Source: Aquiluna sp. KACHI24 (GTDB lineage: Bacteria > Actinomycetota > Actinomycetes > Actinomycetales > Microbacteriaceae). From it: 64,000 bases of DNA. Positions 1 through 8,169 of this stretch are shown one piece after another. Below the pieces are notes generated by a model. That model did not search any database. It worked only from the letters and a program-made list of their open reading frames with translations, and was not told the origin of the DNA. A program made the position numbers and the translations under genes. The DNA is taken from positions 1,240,001 to 1,304,000 of the forward strand of contig NZ_AP026677.1 in NCBI RefSeq assembly GCF_025997915.1, given 5' to 3'. Every line of letters begins with the position of its first letter. Position 1 is the stretch's first letter.

Positions 1-226
1 CAAGACCTCGGTTTGCAACCAAGATCACGTTTAGCTCAGAAACATCGTCTGCAAACACCGTGTTTGACCCACCCGCCAAGATGTGGTGAGGTTCGTCACT
101 TAGCCAAGCTGACTTAGCAGCTCCGTAAAGCTCCTGTGTGCTTTCGCAGCGCTGCAAAGACTTTGGTGTCCCACCCACCTGCATGGTGGTGAGGGTTGAC
201 AGCGCAACAGGTTCAACAAAACTCAA
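1..226 (-). CDS. murB: UDP-N-acetylenolpyruvoylglucosamine reductase, N-terminal part (partial)
   Basis: The minus-strand reading from 226 down to the window edge gives about 75 residues typical of the MurB N-terminus: a LSTLTTMQVGG segment followed by the FAD-binding LAGGSNTVFADDV segment. MurB is the cytoplasmic flavoenzyme that reduces UDP-GlcNAc-enolpyruvate to UDP-MurNAc in peptidoglycan synthesis. The proposed TTG start at 226 overlaps the TGA stop of the upstream MaoC gene, suggesting translational coupling. An alternative start further upstream inside the MaoC gene cannot be excluded. The C-terminal two thirds lie outside the window. Confidence 0.8.
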   Translation of the reverse strand, partial: MSFVEPVALSTLTTMQVGGTPKSLQRCESTQELYGAAKSAWLSDEPHHILAGGSNTVFADDVSELNVILVANRGL

Positions 227-639
227 AGCTGCACCCAGACCTGTGCCTTGCCCAGCACGTTGTTCTCCTCAAACGAGGTGGTTAGATCGAGTCTTGCCTT
301 GCGATTCTCCGCATCTAGCTGAGCAACTGTTGCTGAGACCTTGACCAGAGCGTAGCCATAAGGAGGAACCACCACTGGCTTAGTGAAGCGAACTCCATAG
401 TCAAGTACCTTGCCGGCATCTCCTAGCCATGAGACCACAGGCTGAACTGAGACTCCCATGGTGAGCATGCCGTGAGCTAGCACTCCCGGTAGTCCGACCG
501 CTTGGGCAATATCGTCGCGGTAGTGGATGGTGTTGAAATCACCCGAGGCTCCGGCATAGCGCACCAGGGAGTCCCGCGAGAATTTATATTCCGACGCAGC
601 AACCTGCTGACCGACTTCTAGCTCTTCGAACCTTGGCAT
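223..639 (-). CDS. MaoC-family (3R)-hydroxyacyl dehydratase, catalytic (HadB-like) subunit
   Basis: The 138-aa protein has the hot-dog MaoC hydratase signature YAGASGDFNTIHYRD (about residues 28-42) followed by GLPGVLAHGMLTMG. The Asp and His in that segment are the catalytic pair of R-hydratases. In actinobacteria this subunit pairs with a HadA-type partner to dehydrate 3-hydroxyacyl thioesters, and the partner gene is directly upstream with a 1-nt TAATG overlap. The exact pathway in an organism that probably lacks mycolic acids (fatty-acid elongation is likely) is inferred. It is followed by murB with overlapping stop and start codons. Confidence 0.88.
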   Translation of the reverse strand: MPRFEELEVGQQVAASEYKFSRDSLVRYAGASGDFNTIHYRDDIAQAVGLPGVLAHGMLTMGVSVQPVVSWLGDAGKVLDYGVRFTKPVVVPPYGYALVKVSATVAQLDAENRKARLDLTTSFEENNVLGKAQVWVQL

Positions 640-1076
640 TACTCACCCCTCACTACGAGAGTGGATATTGCAGTGCAAACGAGCGAATCGTTCGCGTCAA
701 AAATCTTGGTTTCAAAGGTGACCATGTGGTTACCACCAAGGCTCTTTACGCTTGCAACCTCTAGTTCACTGGTCAACTCATCGCCGGCAACGATCGGTCT
801 TTCGTAAACAAATCTTTGGTCTCCATGAACCACTCTTGAGAAGTCGATTTTGGCCTCGGGGTCCGCGAGCACCACTTGCAGAGACTGCTCCTGAATTACC
901 ACCGGAAAAGTCGGTGGCACAACAAGATCCGAGTAACCATTTGATCTTGCGTAATCGAGATCGAGTGACTCGTGTCCTGCCATGACGGCCTTGGCGAATT
1001 CTCTAACCTTTTCGCGTCCAACTAAATACCTCGGAGTGCGCGGATAGCGCTTGCCCTGAATCTCTGGATTGACCAT
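639..1076 (-). CDS. MaoC-like dehydratase N-terminal domain protein (HadA-like subunit)
   Basis: This 145-aa single hot-dog protein matches the actinobacterial FAS1-like/HadA dehydratase family: a YLVGREKVREFAKAV N-terminus, VPPTFPVV, and VVHGDQRFVYERPIVAGDEL. It lacks the complete catalytic MaoC motif and probably forms the substrate-binding half of a heterodimer with the next gene. The ATG start at 1076 is preceded by TTACTC and then TAGCCT, a -10-like hexamer exactly 6 nt upstream, so the transcript is probably leaderless. It heads the hadA-hadB-murB transcription unit. Confidence 0.87.
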   Translation of the reverse strand: MVNPEIQGKRYPRTPRYLVGREKVREFAKAVMAGHESLDLDYARSNGYSDLVVPPTFPVVIQEQSLQVVLADPEAKIDFSRVVHGDQRFVYERPIVAGDELTSELEVASVKSLGGNHMVTFETKIFDANDSLVCTAISTLVVRGE

Positions 1077-1082
1077 GAGTAA

Positions 1083-1088
1083 AGGCTA
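1083..1088 (-). promoter_or_regulatory. -10 element (TAGCCT) of a leaderless promoter for hadA-like gene
   Basis: The hexamer TAGCCT lies 6 nt before the ATG at 1076, with no Shine-Dalgarno sequence between. The spacing puts the predicted transcription start on the start codon. This is one of the repeated cases of this arrangement in the window. Confidence 0.55.
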
Positions 1089-1128
1089 GCCCAACCCCGG
1101 ACAGCGGTGATGGTCTTCATTCATAAAT

Positions 1129-1197
1129 GTGTGAACGGTATAGTAAAGAGTGTGTGAATGGTATAGTAGGTAGCGTGTGAATGGTATAGCAGGGAGG
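1129..1197 (+). repeat. Three 23-bp imperfect tandem repeats upstream of the AAA ATPase gene
   Basis: Copies start at 1129, 1152 and 1175, so the period is exactly 23 bp. The conserved core is GTGTGAAYGGTATAG; the last 6-8 bases of each unit drift. Each unit contains a TATAGT/TATAGC hexamer resembling a -10 element, and the third unit ends in AGGGAGG, the Shine-Dalgarno sequence of the next gene. An iterated operator or iteron-like binding site controlling the ATPase gene is an inference; no protein is known to bind it. Confidence 0.75.
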
Positions 1198-1201
1198 ATC
1201 C

Positions 1202-2437
1202 TTGAAGCAGCGAATTATCTGTGATGCTCTTAAGAAACTTTTGGAACAAACCCCTGCCGTGATTCTTGATGGACCCCGTGGCGTTGGAAAAACAACGCTT
1301 GGGGTTGCTCAGGCAAGGACTACCCTGAACCTTGAGATTCCTGCACTGCGTAACTTGGCTCAACAGCAGCCAGATGAACTACTAGTAACCGAGGAGCCAA
1401 TCTTCATAGATGAGTGGCATCTTGCACCGGAGATTATTGCCGGTGTGAGGAGGTCGGTTGACCGGAACCGGACTCCTGGGCGATTTCTATTAGCAGGCTC
1501 AGGATCACGTCCACTACCCCATTCTGGAGTGGGCCGAGTGAATACCCTTCGAGTTCGACCACTGCTACTTCAGGAGCGAGATCGCGCCGATGTAAACATC
1601 TCGCTAGTTGACATTGCAGCAGGGGCGAGGCCTGAAATAAAGAGTTGTTCGCTAGCCCTCGTCGACTATGCGAGAGAAATTGTGGTTTCCGGATTTCCGG
1701 CCTTCACGGACCTAGATGAAAAAGTGGCTCAAAACGAGTTGGATTCCTACATCCAAATACTCATCGCGTCTGACACTGAGGCGTCAGGCATTGAGGTGCG
1801 TAGACCTCAGCTACTAAGACATTGGCTTAGGTCATATGCATCTGCGACAGCAACGCTCTCAAGTCTCGAAAGCATTCGGTTGACTCAGGGACCAGATGCG
1901 GGACCCAGCAAAGTGACCGCCCTGAACTATCTAGAGATGATGCAGATGCTTCGAATTATTGAACCTGTTGAGGCATTCAGTCTTTCTACCGGGCCGGCAC
2001 GGAGGGTCTCGGGATCACCAAAGCACCAACTGGCCGATCCAGGGCTTGCAGCGGCACTGCTCGGAGTTGGATCGAGACAGCTCCTAAATGGACTCGTCAC
2101 TAATGGAGATCGACTGGTCTTTGCTCAACTCTTCGAGTCTTTAGTCGCGCTGCATTTGAGAGTCTTTGCAGACCTGAATCAATACCGCCTGTATCACTAC
2201 CGCGAGTGGGATGGCAGACGTGAAGTTGACTACATTCTTGAAAGTCGCGACGGCAAGCTCCTGCTAATCGAGGTCAAGCTGAGCACTCCTAATCCAGGTG
2301 AGCACAGACACCTAAACCAGCTAGCCGAGCAACTTGGGGATGCCGTTTTGGGAAAACTCGTAATTACCGCTGGGGGTCAGAGTGTTACGTCGAAAGATGG
2401 AGTGGTTGTGCTACCGCTCGGGTCAATTAGGTTTTGA
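1202..2437 (+). CDS. AAA_14 / DUF4143 family P-loop ATPase with nuclease-like C-terminus
   Basis: The 411-aa protein starts at TTG (1202), 4 nt after AGGGAGG. Walker A is GPRGVGKTT (residues 24-32), Walker B is IFIDEW (67-72), and a sensor-like FLLAGSGS follows near 100. The rest resembles DUF4143, including HQLADPGLAAALLG. Near the C-terminus REVDYILES...LLIEVKLS matches the PD-(D/E)XK-like end of this family. The biochemical role of the family is unresolved; members are common accessory genes. It lies on the opposite strand to its neighbours, between tRNA-Met and the MaoC genes, where other actinobacteria usually carry rpmG. Insertion by transfer is therefore likely, although base composition does not differ obviously. 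Confidence 0.85.
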   Translation: MKQRIICDALKKLLEQTPAVILDGPRGVGKTTLGVAQARTTLNLEIPALRNLAQQQPDELLVTEEPIFIDEWHLAPEIIAGVRRSVDRNRTPGRFLLAGSGSRPLPHSGVGRVNTLRVRPLLLQERDRADVNISLVDIAAGARPEIKSCSLALVDYAREIVVSGFPAFTDLDEKVAQNELDSYIQILIASDTEASGIEVRRPQLLRHWLRSYASATATLSSLESIRLTQGPDAGPSKVTALNYLEMMQMLRIIEPVEAFSLSTGPARRVSGSPKHQLADPGLAAALLGVGSRQLLNGLVTNGDRLVFAQLFESLVALHLRVFADLNQYRLYHYREWDGRREVDYILESRDGKLLLIEVKLSTPNPGEHRHLNQLAEQLGDAVLGKLVITAGGQSVTSKDGVVVLPLGSIRF

Positions 2438-2441
2438 TTGG

Positions 2442-2515
2442 TAGCTGAGGCGGGGCACGATCCCGCGACCTCACGATTATGAGTCGTGCGCTCTAACCAA
2501 CTGAGCTACTCAGCC
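2442..2515 (-). tRNA. tRNA-Met (CAT)
   Basis: The minus strand folds into a full cloverleaf. The acceptor arm GGCTGAG pairs with CTCAGCT (terminal G-U), the D arm is AGCTCAGTTGGTTAGAGC, the anticodon loop is CTCATAA, and the T arm is CGGGATCGTGCCCCG. The anticodon CAT with a standard acceptor end suggests an elongator or CAT-reading tRNA. CCA is not fully encoded. It ends only 4 bp from the stop of the convergent ATPase gene. Confidence 0.9.
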
Positions 2516-2547
2516 ATGCACTGCAGCGAGAGACTCACTGTCGAACG

Positions 2548-2619
<72 letters not shown>

Positions 2620-2650
2620 GAAGCCAAAAGGCAACCGCAAAAGATTAGCA

Positions 2651-4498
2651 CTAGCGGTGGGCGCTAGGCAAACGCCAAATCTGAAAATCTAATGAGACAG
2701 ATTCGTAACGAATTTTGCTTCCCACTACTCGAAGTTCTCCGCTGCCAAATAGGTTCACCGCATTCTCCGCGCCAGAGAGTGCATCTCGTGGAATCTCTAT
2801 CTTGCGGTCTTTACCGCGGGTCGCAATCACCAAGACCGACTCAGTGCGGTTCTCTCGAACAAAGACGATGGCTTCATTTGAGCTGTAGAGCCAGCGCAGC
2901 GAACCATCGACCAAAGCCTTGTGCTTTTTACGAATTCCAGCGAGCCTCGAATAGGTCTCAATCATGCTCTTGTCGTACTCGCGCTCCCCGTTCCAAGGAA
3001 TCGGGGTTCTGGAGTTTTCACCGACCCAACCATCGAGGCCAAACTCATCACCGGCAAAGATCATCGGGATTCCCGGGAAGGTGAATTGCAAACCTGCCGC
3101 CACTCGTTGCGACCCAGGAATAGTGAAGGTCTTGAATCTTCCAGTGTCATGAGTGTCGAGTGCGTTCAGGTTGTGCATCCTGACGTGCCAAGGGAAGGTG
3201 CCCGCAAACAAATTGTGCAGTTTCACAAACTCGTGTCCGGTGATCTCTTTTCGACCAGGACCCAACTGATTCTCTTCGCGCTTCTCTTTGGGGTTCCAGA
3301 AAAAACGCCAGGTTGGCCTCGTGAAGTTCGCATATGTCATCGTGGATTGGTAGGTGTCACCCTCAACAAACTCGGAGGCATCAGAGGTGAATTCACCGAT
3401 CAAGAAGGTTTCTTTAGAAACCTCGTCCATGGTCTTGCGAATCATTTGAGCAACCTCACGATTGAGGTTCTCCTCGCGGATCTGACCGGTCATGTTCGCC
3501 ACATCGATGCGCCAACCATCTAGCTTGTATGGCGCCTTCAACCACTTTGCTACGACGGACTGTTTGCCCTGCACAAACCTGCTGCGAAGTTCTTCTGAGT
3601 TCCAGTTGAACTTGGGAAGCGATGGCACTCCCCACCAAGAGTCGTACTTGGTGTTTTTGTCTTGGAAGTAGTAAAACTCACTCTCTGGAGCCTTGGGGTT
3701 TCGATAGGCGGCCAGGAACCACTCGTGCTTGTCACCGGAGTGATTTGCAGTCAGATCCCCCATCACCTTTAGGCCCATTTCGTGGGCCTTTTTCACCAGT
3801 GAAACCAGAGCCTTGTTCCCGCCCAGTAGCGGATCTACCTCGTCAAAACTTGAGGCGTCGTAGCGGTGATTGGAACCAGCTGGAAAGAACGGGGTCAAAT
3901 ACAAAATTGTTGCGCCGAGTTTTTTGAGGTGACCCAGGTGCTCTTCGATGCCCTTTAGGTCACCCCCGAAGAACTGCTCAGAAACGCCTGCTCCCGCACC
4001 GATGACATCGTCACCCCAATCTTTGGGTATTGCCCAAGCGGGCAGCTTGCGCTTATCTGCCTCGGCACTTTTTGCAAAGCGATCTGGGAACACCTGGTAT
4101 AGGACCGAACCAGTTGCCCACTTTGGCACCGCAAGGTAGCTGTTTATTTTGAAATCGTCGCGATCAGGCTGATCAATCTCATGCAGGTCGGTTGCGTTGA
4201 GCCAATAGCTAAATCCGTCCTCAAGTTCGATTAAGAATCGATAGTGCACCTCGGGGTTATACATGGTGATAACACCCTCGTACCAATCCCAGCCGTGACG
4301 GGTGTAGAGCTTTTTGAAAGGCGCAGTCATGAATGCTTCGCCGGAATCGCTCTGCCTCGCTGCCACCAGCTTGACCTTGCCAATTGACTGATGGATTCGG
4401 ATCTTGAGCTTCACCTTGTCGCCAACCTGCGGCTTCTGGTTCTGAACGTAGAGCGAAGAACCATCATGATGAGGCCTAAGTGCCAAATTCAGAGCCAT
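2651..4498 (-). CDS. GH13 alpha-amylase family glycosidase (cyclomaltodextrinase/maltodextrin glucosidase type)
   Basis: The 615-aa protein has an N-terminal beta-sandwich of about 120 residues followed by a GH13 barrel. Visible regions are LYQVFPDRF, region I DLTANHSGD, region II GWRIDVANM with the nucleophile Asp, region III LIGEFTSDA with the acid/base Glu, and region IV NALDTHDTGRF. The N-domain plus the VFPDRF type is characteristic of neopullulanase, cyclomaltodextrinase and MalZ enzymes that act on linear or cyclic maltodextrins. There is no signal peptide, so it acts in the cytoplasm on imported oligosaccharides. Its ATG overlaps the stop of the upstream binding-protein gene by 1 nt, placing it last in the mal transport operon. 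The exact substrate is not resolved. Confidence 0.9.
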   Translation of the reverse strand: MALNLALRPHHDGSSLYVQNQKPQVGDKVKLKIRIHQSIGKVKLVAARQSDSGEAFMTAPFKKLYTRHGWDWYEGVITMYNPEVHYRFLIELEDGFSYWLNATDLHEIDQPDRDDFKINSYLAVPKWATGSVLYQVFPDRFAKSAEADKRKLPAWAIPKDWGDDVIGAGAGVSEQFFGGDLKGIEEHLGHLKKLGATILYLTPFFPAGSNHRYDASSFDEVDPLLGGNKALVSLVKKAHEMGLKVMGDLTANHSGDKHEWFLAAYRNPKAPESEFYYFQDKNTKYDSWWGVPSLPKFNWNSEELRSRFVQGKQSVVAKWLKAPYKLDGWRIDVANMTGQIREENLNREVAQMIRKTMDEVSKETFLIGEFTSDASEFVEGDTYQSTMTYANFTRPTWRFFWNPKEKREENQLGPGRKEITGHEFVKLHNLFAGTFPWHVRMHNLNALDTHDTGRFKTFTIPGSQRVAAGLQFTFPGIPMIFAGDEFGLDGWVGENSRTPIPWNGEREYDKSMIETYSRLAGIRKKHKALVDGSLRWLYSSNEAIVFVRENRTESVLVIATRGKDRKIEIPRDALSGAENAVNLFGSGELRVVGSKIRYESVSLDFQIWRLPSAHR

Positions 4499-5670
4499 TA
4501 GCCACTCACTTTCGCTAGGTCTTGAACCATAAGGTCCCAGGTAATTTGAGGATCTTCATCTGAGGTCAAGATTGTGTTGAGAGTCTTGCTCCAAGGAGCC
4601 CAGGTGTTCTGCATTAGTGGAGAAGACGGCAGCACCACACTCCAGGCGGCGGCTTTGGCAAATCCCGCAATCACCGGATCCTCGATGCTCGAGATAACCT
4701 CGGCCTTGGCTGGGACTCGACCAGTCTGCTTGTAAATCAAGAGCTGAGTTGCAGAGTTTGAGAAGTACTCGGCGACCTTCTTGGCTTGATCTTGGTTCTG
4801 GCTCGTTGCCGAAACAAACACGGCGCGTGAGGTTGCAAATGACAGCGGCTGGGCTCCACCAACCGATGGGAAATCGTAAACGCTCACCTTGAAATTAGCG
4901 CGATTCAAGATTTCTGACAGTGCCCAGGGGCCGGTGAGGAGGCACGTCTCCTGACCGTCTACGAATGCCGCGATTCCAGCGGAGTAATCCAGAGCGATAA
5001 ATAGGTTCTTGTTTTCTCCAAGCCAGGCAGCGAACTCTTTGGAACGGCTTGCCCCAAGTCCAGAGGATTCAACCCAGTCGCCGCTCTCATCAAGCTCGAG
5101 CGGATAGGCCTCAAACGATGACTGAATTGGGAACATCGTGTAGGGATCACCACCTGGGGTGACAATCACGTTGTAACCAGCATCGGTGAGCTCGGATAGT
5201 GATCCTGGTTGAGACTTCAGCTCATCACCATTGCAAACCAAAGCAAGGGACTCGATGGCATAAGGAATTCCATAGAGCTGCCCCTGGTAGCTAGCACCCT
5301 GCAATACCCGCGGCTCGAATCCTGAGCGGTTCGGCTCACCCAAACTCACCAGCGACCCAGCTTGAGCCAACCGGTCGGTCCACTCCGTGGAACCGATAAA
5401 TATATCTGGTGCTCCGGAGGCCAGCTCTGCCTCGACCTGGTAGAAGTCCTTTTCAACAACGTTCAGGGTTCCGCCAACGTCTTGGGCATACTGCTCAGCG
5501 AGTGTGTTTGCAACATCTTTGAGCTCAGCATCGACCCAGATTGTCATCGCAGCTCCATCGGTGGCGGCTGCGGTCTGAGACTGCACCGGGGCATCGGCTT
5601 GCGAACATCCAGCGAGCGCCAAAATCGAAACCGAAAGCAGGGCTAGCTTGGTGGCAGTACTTTTTCGCAC
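4498..5670 (-). CDS. Sugar ABC transporter substrate-binding lipoprotein (maltodextrin type)
   Basis: The 390-aa protein has a lipoprotein signal peptide ending in LALAGC with Cys22 as the lipidation site. The mature part is MalE-fold: MTIWVDAELKDVANTLAEQYA, then PDIFIGSTEWTDRLAQAG, and YGIPYAIESLALVCN. It should bind maltose or maltodextrins at the cell surface and deliver them to the adjacent MalF/MalG permeases. It is the second binding protein of this operon. The other (8170-9438) is not lipidated and only distantly similar, so the two may differ in ligand size. The GTG start at 5670 has no clear Shine-Dalgarno sequence. Confidence 0.9.
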   Translation of the reverse strand: MRKSTATKLALLSVSILALAGCSQADAPVQSQTAAATDGAAMTIWVDAELKDVANTLAEQYAQDVGGTLNVVEKDFYQVEAELASGAPDIFIGSTEWTDRLAQAGSLVSLGEPNRSGFEPRVLQGASYQGQLYGIPYAIESLALVCNGDELKSQPGSLSELTDAGYNVIVTPGGDPYTMFPIQSSFEAYPLELDESGDWVESSGLGASRSKEFAAWLGENKNLFIALDYSAGIAAFVDGQETCLLTGPWALSEILNRANFKVSVYDFPSVGGAQPLSFATSRAVFVSATSQNQDQAKKVAEYFSNSATQLLIYKQTGRVPAKAEVISSIEDPVIAGFAKAAAWSVVLPSSPLMQNTWAPWSKTLNTILTSDEDPQITWDLMVQDLAKVSG

Positions 5671-5705
5671 AGCGATATCGTGTCAGACGAAAGCGAGATT
5701 AGGGC

Positions 5706-6554
5706 TTAGCCCTTGACTGCGCCGCCGGCCAAACCTGAGACGATGTAGCGCTGGAGCGATAGGAAGATGATCACAATCGGAATCGAAGCCAAGATCGATC
5801 CAGCTGCGAATGCTCCCCAGTTCTCTGAGTACTGACCGGCAACAAACTGCTGCAGTCCAACTGCAACGGTTCGTACATCCATGTCAACCAAGAAGAGTCT
5901 CGCCAAGATGTATTCGTTGAAGGTACCGATAAAGCTAAGTAGCGTCACTACCGCCAACACTGGGGATGCCAGTGGAATAAAGATTTGCCAATAGGTCTGC
6001 ATCTCCGATGCACCATCGATCTTGGCTGCCTCGTCGATTTCGATTGGGATCGAGTCAACAAATCCCTTGAGTAGCCAGATATTTACACCCATCGCTCCAC
6101 CTAGATAAACCAGGATTAGACCGGACTGAGTTCCGAGTCCAAACTCAGGAGCAAAGTTTCCAATGCCCTCCATGATGATGTAAATCGCGGCAATCGCCAG
6201 GATGGCGGGGAACATCTGAATCAGGAGGAGGGCCTGAAGACCAAACTTCTTACCCTTGAATCTCAAACGACTAAACGCAAACGCTGAGGCAGCACCAATC
6301 ACAACCGAAAAAACCGAAACCATGCCAGCGACCACAAGTGAGTTCCAGACCCAGGTCAAAAACGGAATTGTCGGGTCATTGAACAACTTGTCGTAGTTCA
6401 CAAACGAAATCTCATTTGGGATAAATGAGGTCAGCTGCAGGGATCCGGAAGACGCGAACGAGGTCACGATGACCAGGTAAAGCGGAAACGCAGCAAACAA
6501 AACCGCGAACATCGCCACACCGTGGCGCCATAGGTTTTCTTTTAGCCACTTCAT
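5706..6554 (-). CDS. malG: Maltodextrin ABC transporter permease, MalG type
   Basis: The 282-aa membrane protein has about six transmembrane segments and the ABC-permease EAA loop around IPIEIDEAAKIDGASEMQTYW. The C-terminal ...QRYIVSGLAGGAVKG is typical of MalG-type sugar permeases. The ATG at 6554 overlaps the malF stop by 1 nt, so the two permease subunits are translationally coupled. Substrate assignment to maltodextrins comes from the flanking binding proteins and GH13 enzymes. Confidence 0.92.
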   Translation of the reverse strand: MKWLKENLWRHGVAMFAVLFAAFPLYLVIVTSFASSGSLQLTSFIPNEISFVNYDKLFNDPTIPFLTWVWNSLVVAGMVSVFSVVIGAASAFAFSRLRFKGKKFGLQALLLIQMFPAILAIAAIYIIMEGIGNFAPEFGLGTQSGLILVYLGGAMGVNIWLLKGFVDSIPIEIDEAAKIDGASEMQTYWQIFIPLASPVLAVVTLLSFIGTFNEYILARLFLVDMDVRTVAVGLQQFVAGQYSENWGAFAAGSILASIPIVIIFLSLQRYIVSGLAGGAVKG

Positions 6555-8098
6555 TAGATGAACTCCTCCAAGACCTTGGATCGTCTTATGCCGTAGAGCG
6601 AGATTGCCGCTACGAGAATGAAGATCACGACCGAAATTGCAGATGCCAAACCGAGATCCTGGACCTGAGATCCAAAGGCAATCTTGTAGGTGTAGCTGAT
6701 CAAGATATCGGTTGCTCCAGCGATCTCGCCATCCAGATCGCTTCTTGGACCACCTCCGGTGAGCAAGAAGATCAGGTTGAAGTTATTGAAGTTGAAAGCA
6801 AATGATGCAATCAACAGCGGAGTCAGCATCTTCAAAAGAAGCGGCAGTGTGATCTGCCAGAAGATCTGACGACTGGATGCTCCGTCGATTCGAGCGGCCT
6901 CCGAAAGCTCACCTGGAATCGCCTGCAGAGCTCCGTTTGAAATCAGATAGAAGTATGGGAAACCAAGCCAAAGGTTCACGATGATGACCGCGGCTCTAGC
7001 GAAGTTTGGATCTAGGAACCAGGCAATCTTGGTTCCCAGCAAAGCGTTGATTGCACCGAACTCGGTGTCGAACATACCTCCCCAGATCAGGATGCTCATG
7101 ATCGATGGAACTGCGTACGGAAGGATGATGATGATTCGGTAAAAGCGACGACCGCGCAGTGGCTTGTCGAGTGCCAGAGCCACCAAAAGACCAAGTGCGA
7201 ACTGAGTGAGCACGGTCAGCACCGAGAACACCATGGTCCAGATAAAGACACCCATGAATGGTTCGCGAACCTTTTCATCGGTCACCAGCGAAACGTAGTT
7301 CTCAAACCAAATCGGAGATCTCCAACCAGGGTTTAGCTTGTCCTCTGGGTCGTCGATGTTGGCGTAGTTACCGCGGCCGTTGTCGACATACTTGGCGCCG
7401 GTTTCGGCATGGGTGAAGCTGTCGGTTGCCTCGTCATAAACCAGACCTGGCTTTAGGGGGATCGCTACTTCAAAACCCTCGAGCGCCAGGAAGTACTCGC
7501 CGGGACCCGCGAACTTCAACTGGGCGAAAGCTTCGCCCTCCGCAGCCAGTTGGTCGTTATCAAATCTCGTGAATCCCTCGGCCTCAACCGCAATGCCAAG
7601 CTCAGGATCAATGGTGACCTGAGACTCATCGAGCGGGGTTAGTGATTCCTCGGTGGCGAGGAAAAATTCGCCCGACATATAGTCGGTAGCAAGTAGTGCT
7701 GGTTCGCCCTGGGAGTTCTCACCCACGATGACATCGAAAGTGAGACCGGAATCGTCGGGAACATAGGAGTCGGCAACAATGCGCTCGAGTGCCTGAGGCT
7801 TGTCTACATAGTTTCCAGTTTTGAACTGGAACCCGGACATTACCAATGTGTAGGCAATCGGCAAAACCACGAAAGCCGTGAGCAAGATAACGCCCGGAAG
7901 GAAGAACTTCATCGGGATAGAGATCTTGGTGAAGTAGACGATTGCCAGGGCAATCATAGAAAGTGCGATGAAGCCTGCGATCAGGCCTTCACCGGATGCG
8001 AATGCGCTCTGGGCCAATAGACCCAAAAGGGCCAGCGAAATGCTGACAAAGATGACTTTTGCAGTTACTGCCAGCTTGGTTCCGGTGAAGAGTTTCAT
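6554..8098 (-). CDS. malF: Maltodextrin ABC transporter permease, MalF type with large extracellular insert
   Basis: The 514-aa protein has three N-terminal membrane segments, then a hydrophilic insert of about 170 residues (roughly 95-265) outside the membrane, then the permease core. The EAA loop is AIPGELSEAARIDGASSRQI. The total length and the position of the insert resemble E. coli MalF, whose P2 domain contacts the maltose-binding protein; equivalence of the insert is inferred. It is separated from the upstream binding-protein gene by a strong hairpin (8126-8156) and couples directly to malG. Confidence 0.92.
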   Translation of the reverse strand: MKLFTGTKLAVTAKVIFVSISLALLGLLAQSAFASGEGLIAGFIALSMIALAIVYFTKISIPMKFFLPGVILLTAFVVLPIAYTLVMSGFQFKTGNYVDKPQALERIVADSYVPDDSGLTFDVIVGENSQGEPALLATDYMSGEFFLATEESLTPLDESQVTIDPELGIAVEAEGFTRFDNDQLAAEGEAFAQLKFAGPGEYFLALEGFEVAIPLKPGLVYDEATDSFTHAETGAKYVDNGRGNYANIDDPEDKLNPGWRSPIWFENYVSLVTDEKVREPFMGVFIWTMVFSVLTVLTQFALGLLVALALDKPLRGRRFYRIIIILPYAVPSIMSILIWGGMFDTEFGAINALLGTKIAWFLDPNFARAAVIIVNLWLGFPYFYLISNGALQAIPGELSEAARIDGASSRQIFWQITLPLLLKMLTPLLIASFAFNFNNFNLIFLLTGGGPRSDLDGEIAGATDILISYTYKIAFGSQVQDLGLASAISVVIFILVAAISLYGIRRSKVLEEFI

Positions 8099-8125
8099 GA
8101 TTCCTAATTGCTTCTAAATGATGAT

Positions 8126-8156
8126 GCTTCGGGGGTGGCTAGGCCACCCCCGAAGC
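8126..8156 (-). promoter_or_regulatory. Perfect 14-bp hairpin between substrate-binding protein and malF genes
   Basis: GCTTCGGGGGTGGC and GCCACCCCCGAAGC are separated by a 3-nt TAG loop, giving a very stable GC-rich stem. In the direction of transcription it is followed by ATCATCATTTAG, not by a T-tract, so it is not a standard intrinsic terminator. Position between malE-type and malF-type genes fits a partial terminator or a barrier that protects the upstream message from 3' decay and gives more binding protein than permease. Confidence 0.75.
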
Positions 8157-8169
8157 ACTTGCCCTCGAA

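Noticed and set aside
1129-1197. Possible CRISPR array from the 23-bp repeats
   Set aside because: The units are contiguous with no unique spacers of 30 nt or more, only three copies exist, and no cas genes are nearby.
2921-3523. 200-codon open frame antisense to the GH13 amylase
   Set aside because: It is opposite a complete GH13 gene and reads as a shadow of its conserved barrel; no domain recognised.
8126-8156. Hairpin as a standard intrinsic terminator
   Set aside because: There is no T-tract after the stem in the direction of transcription, and malF and malG downstream need readthrough.
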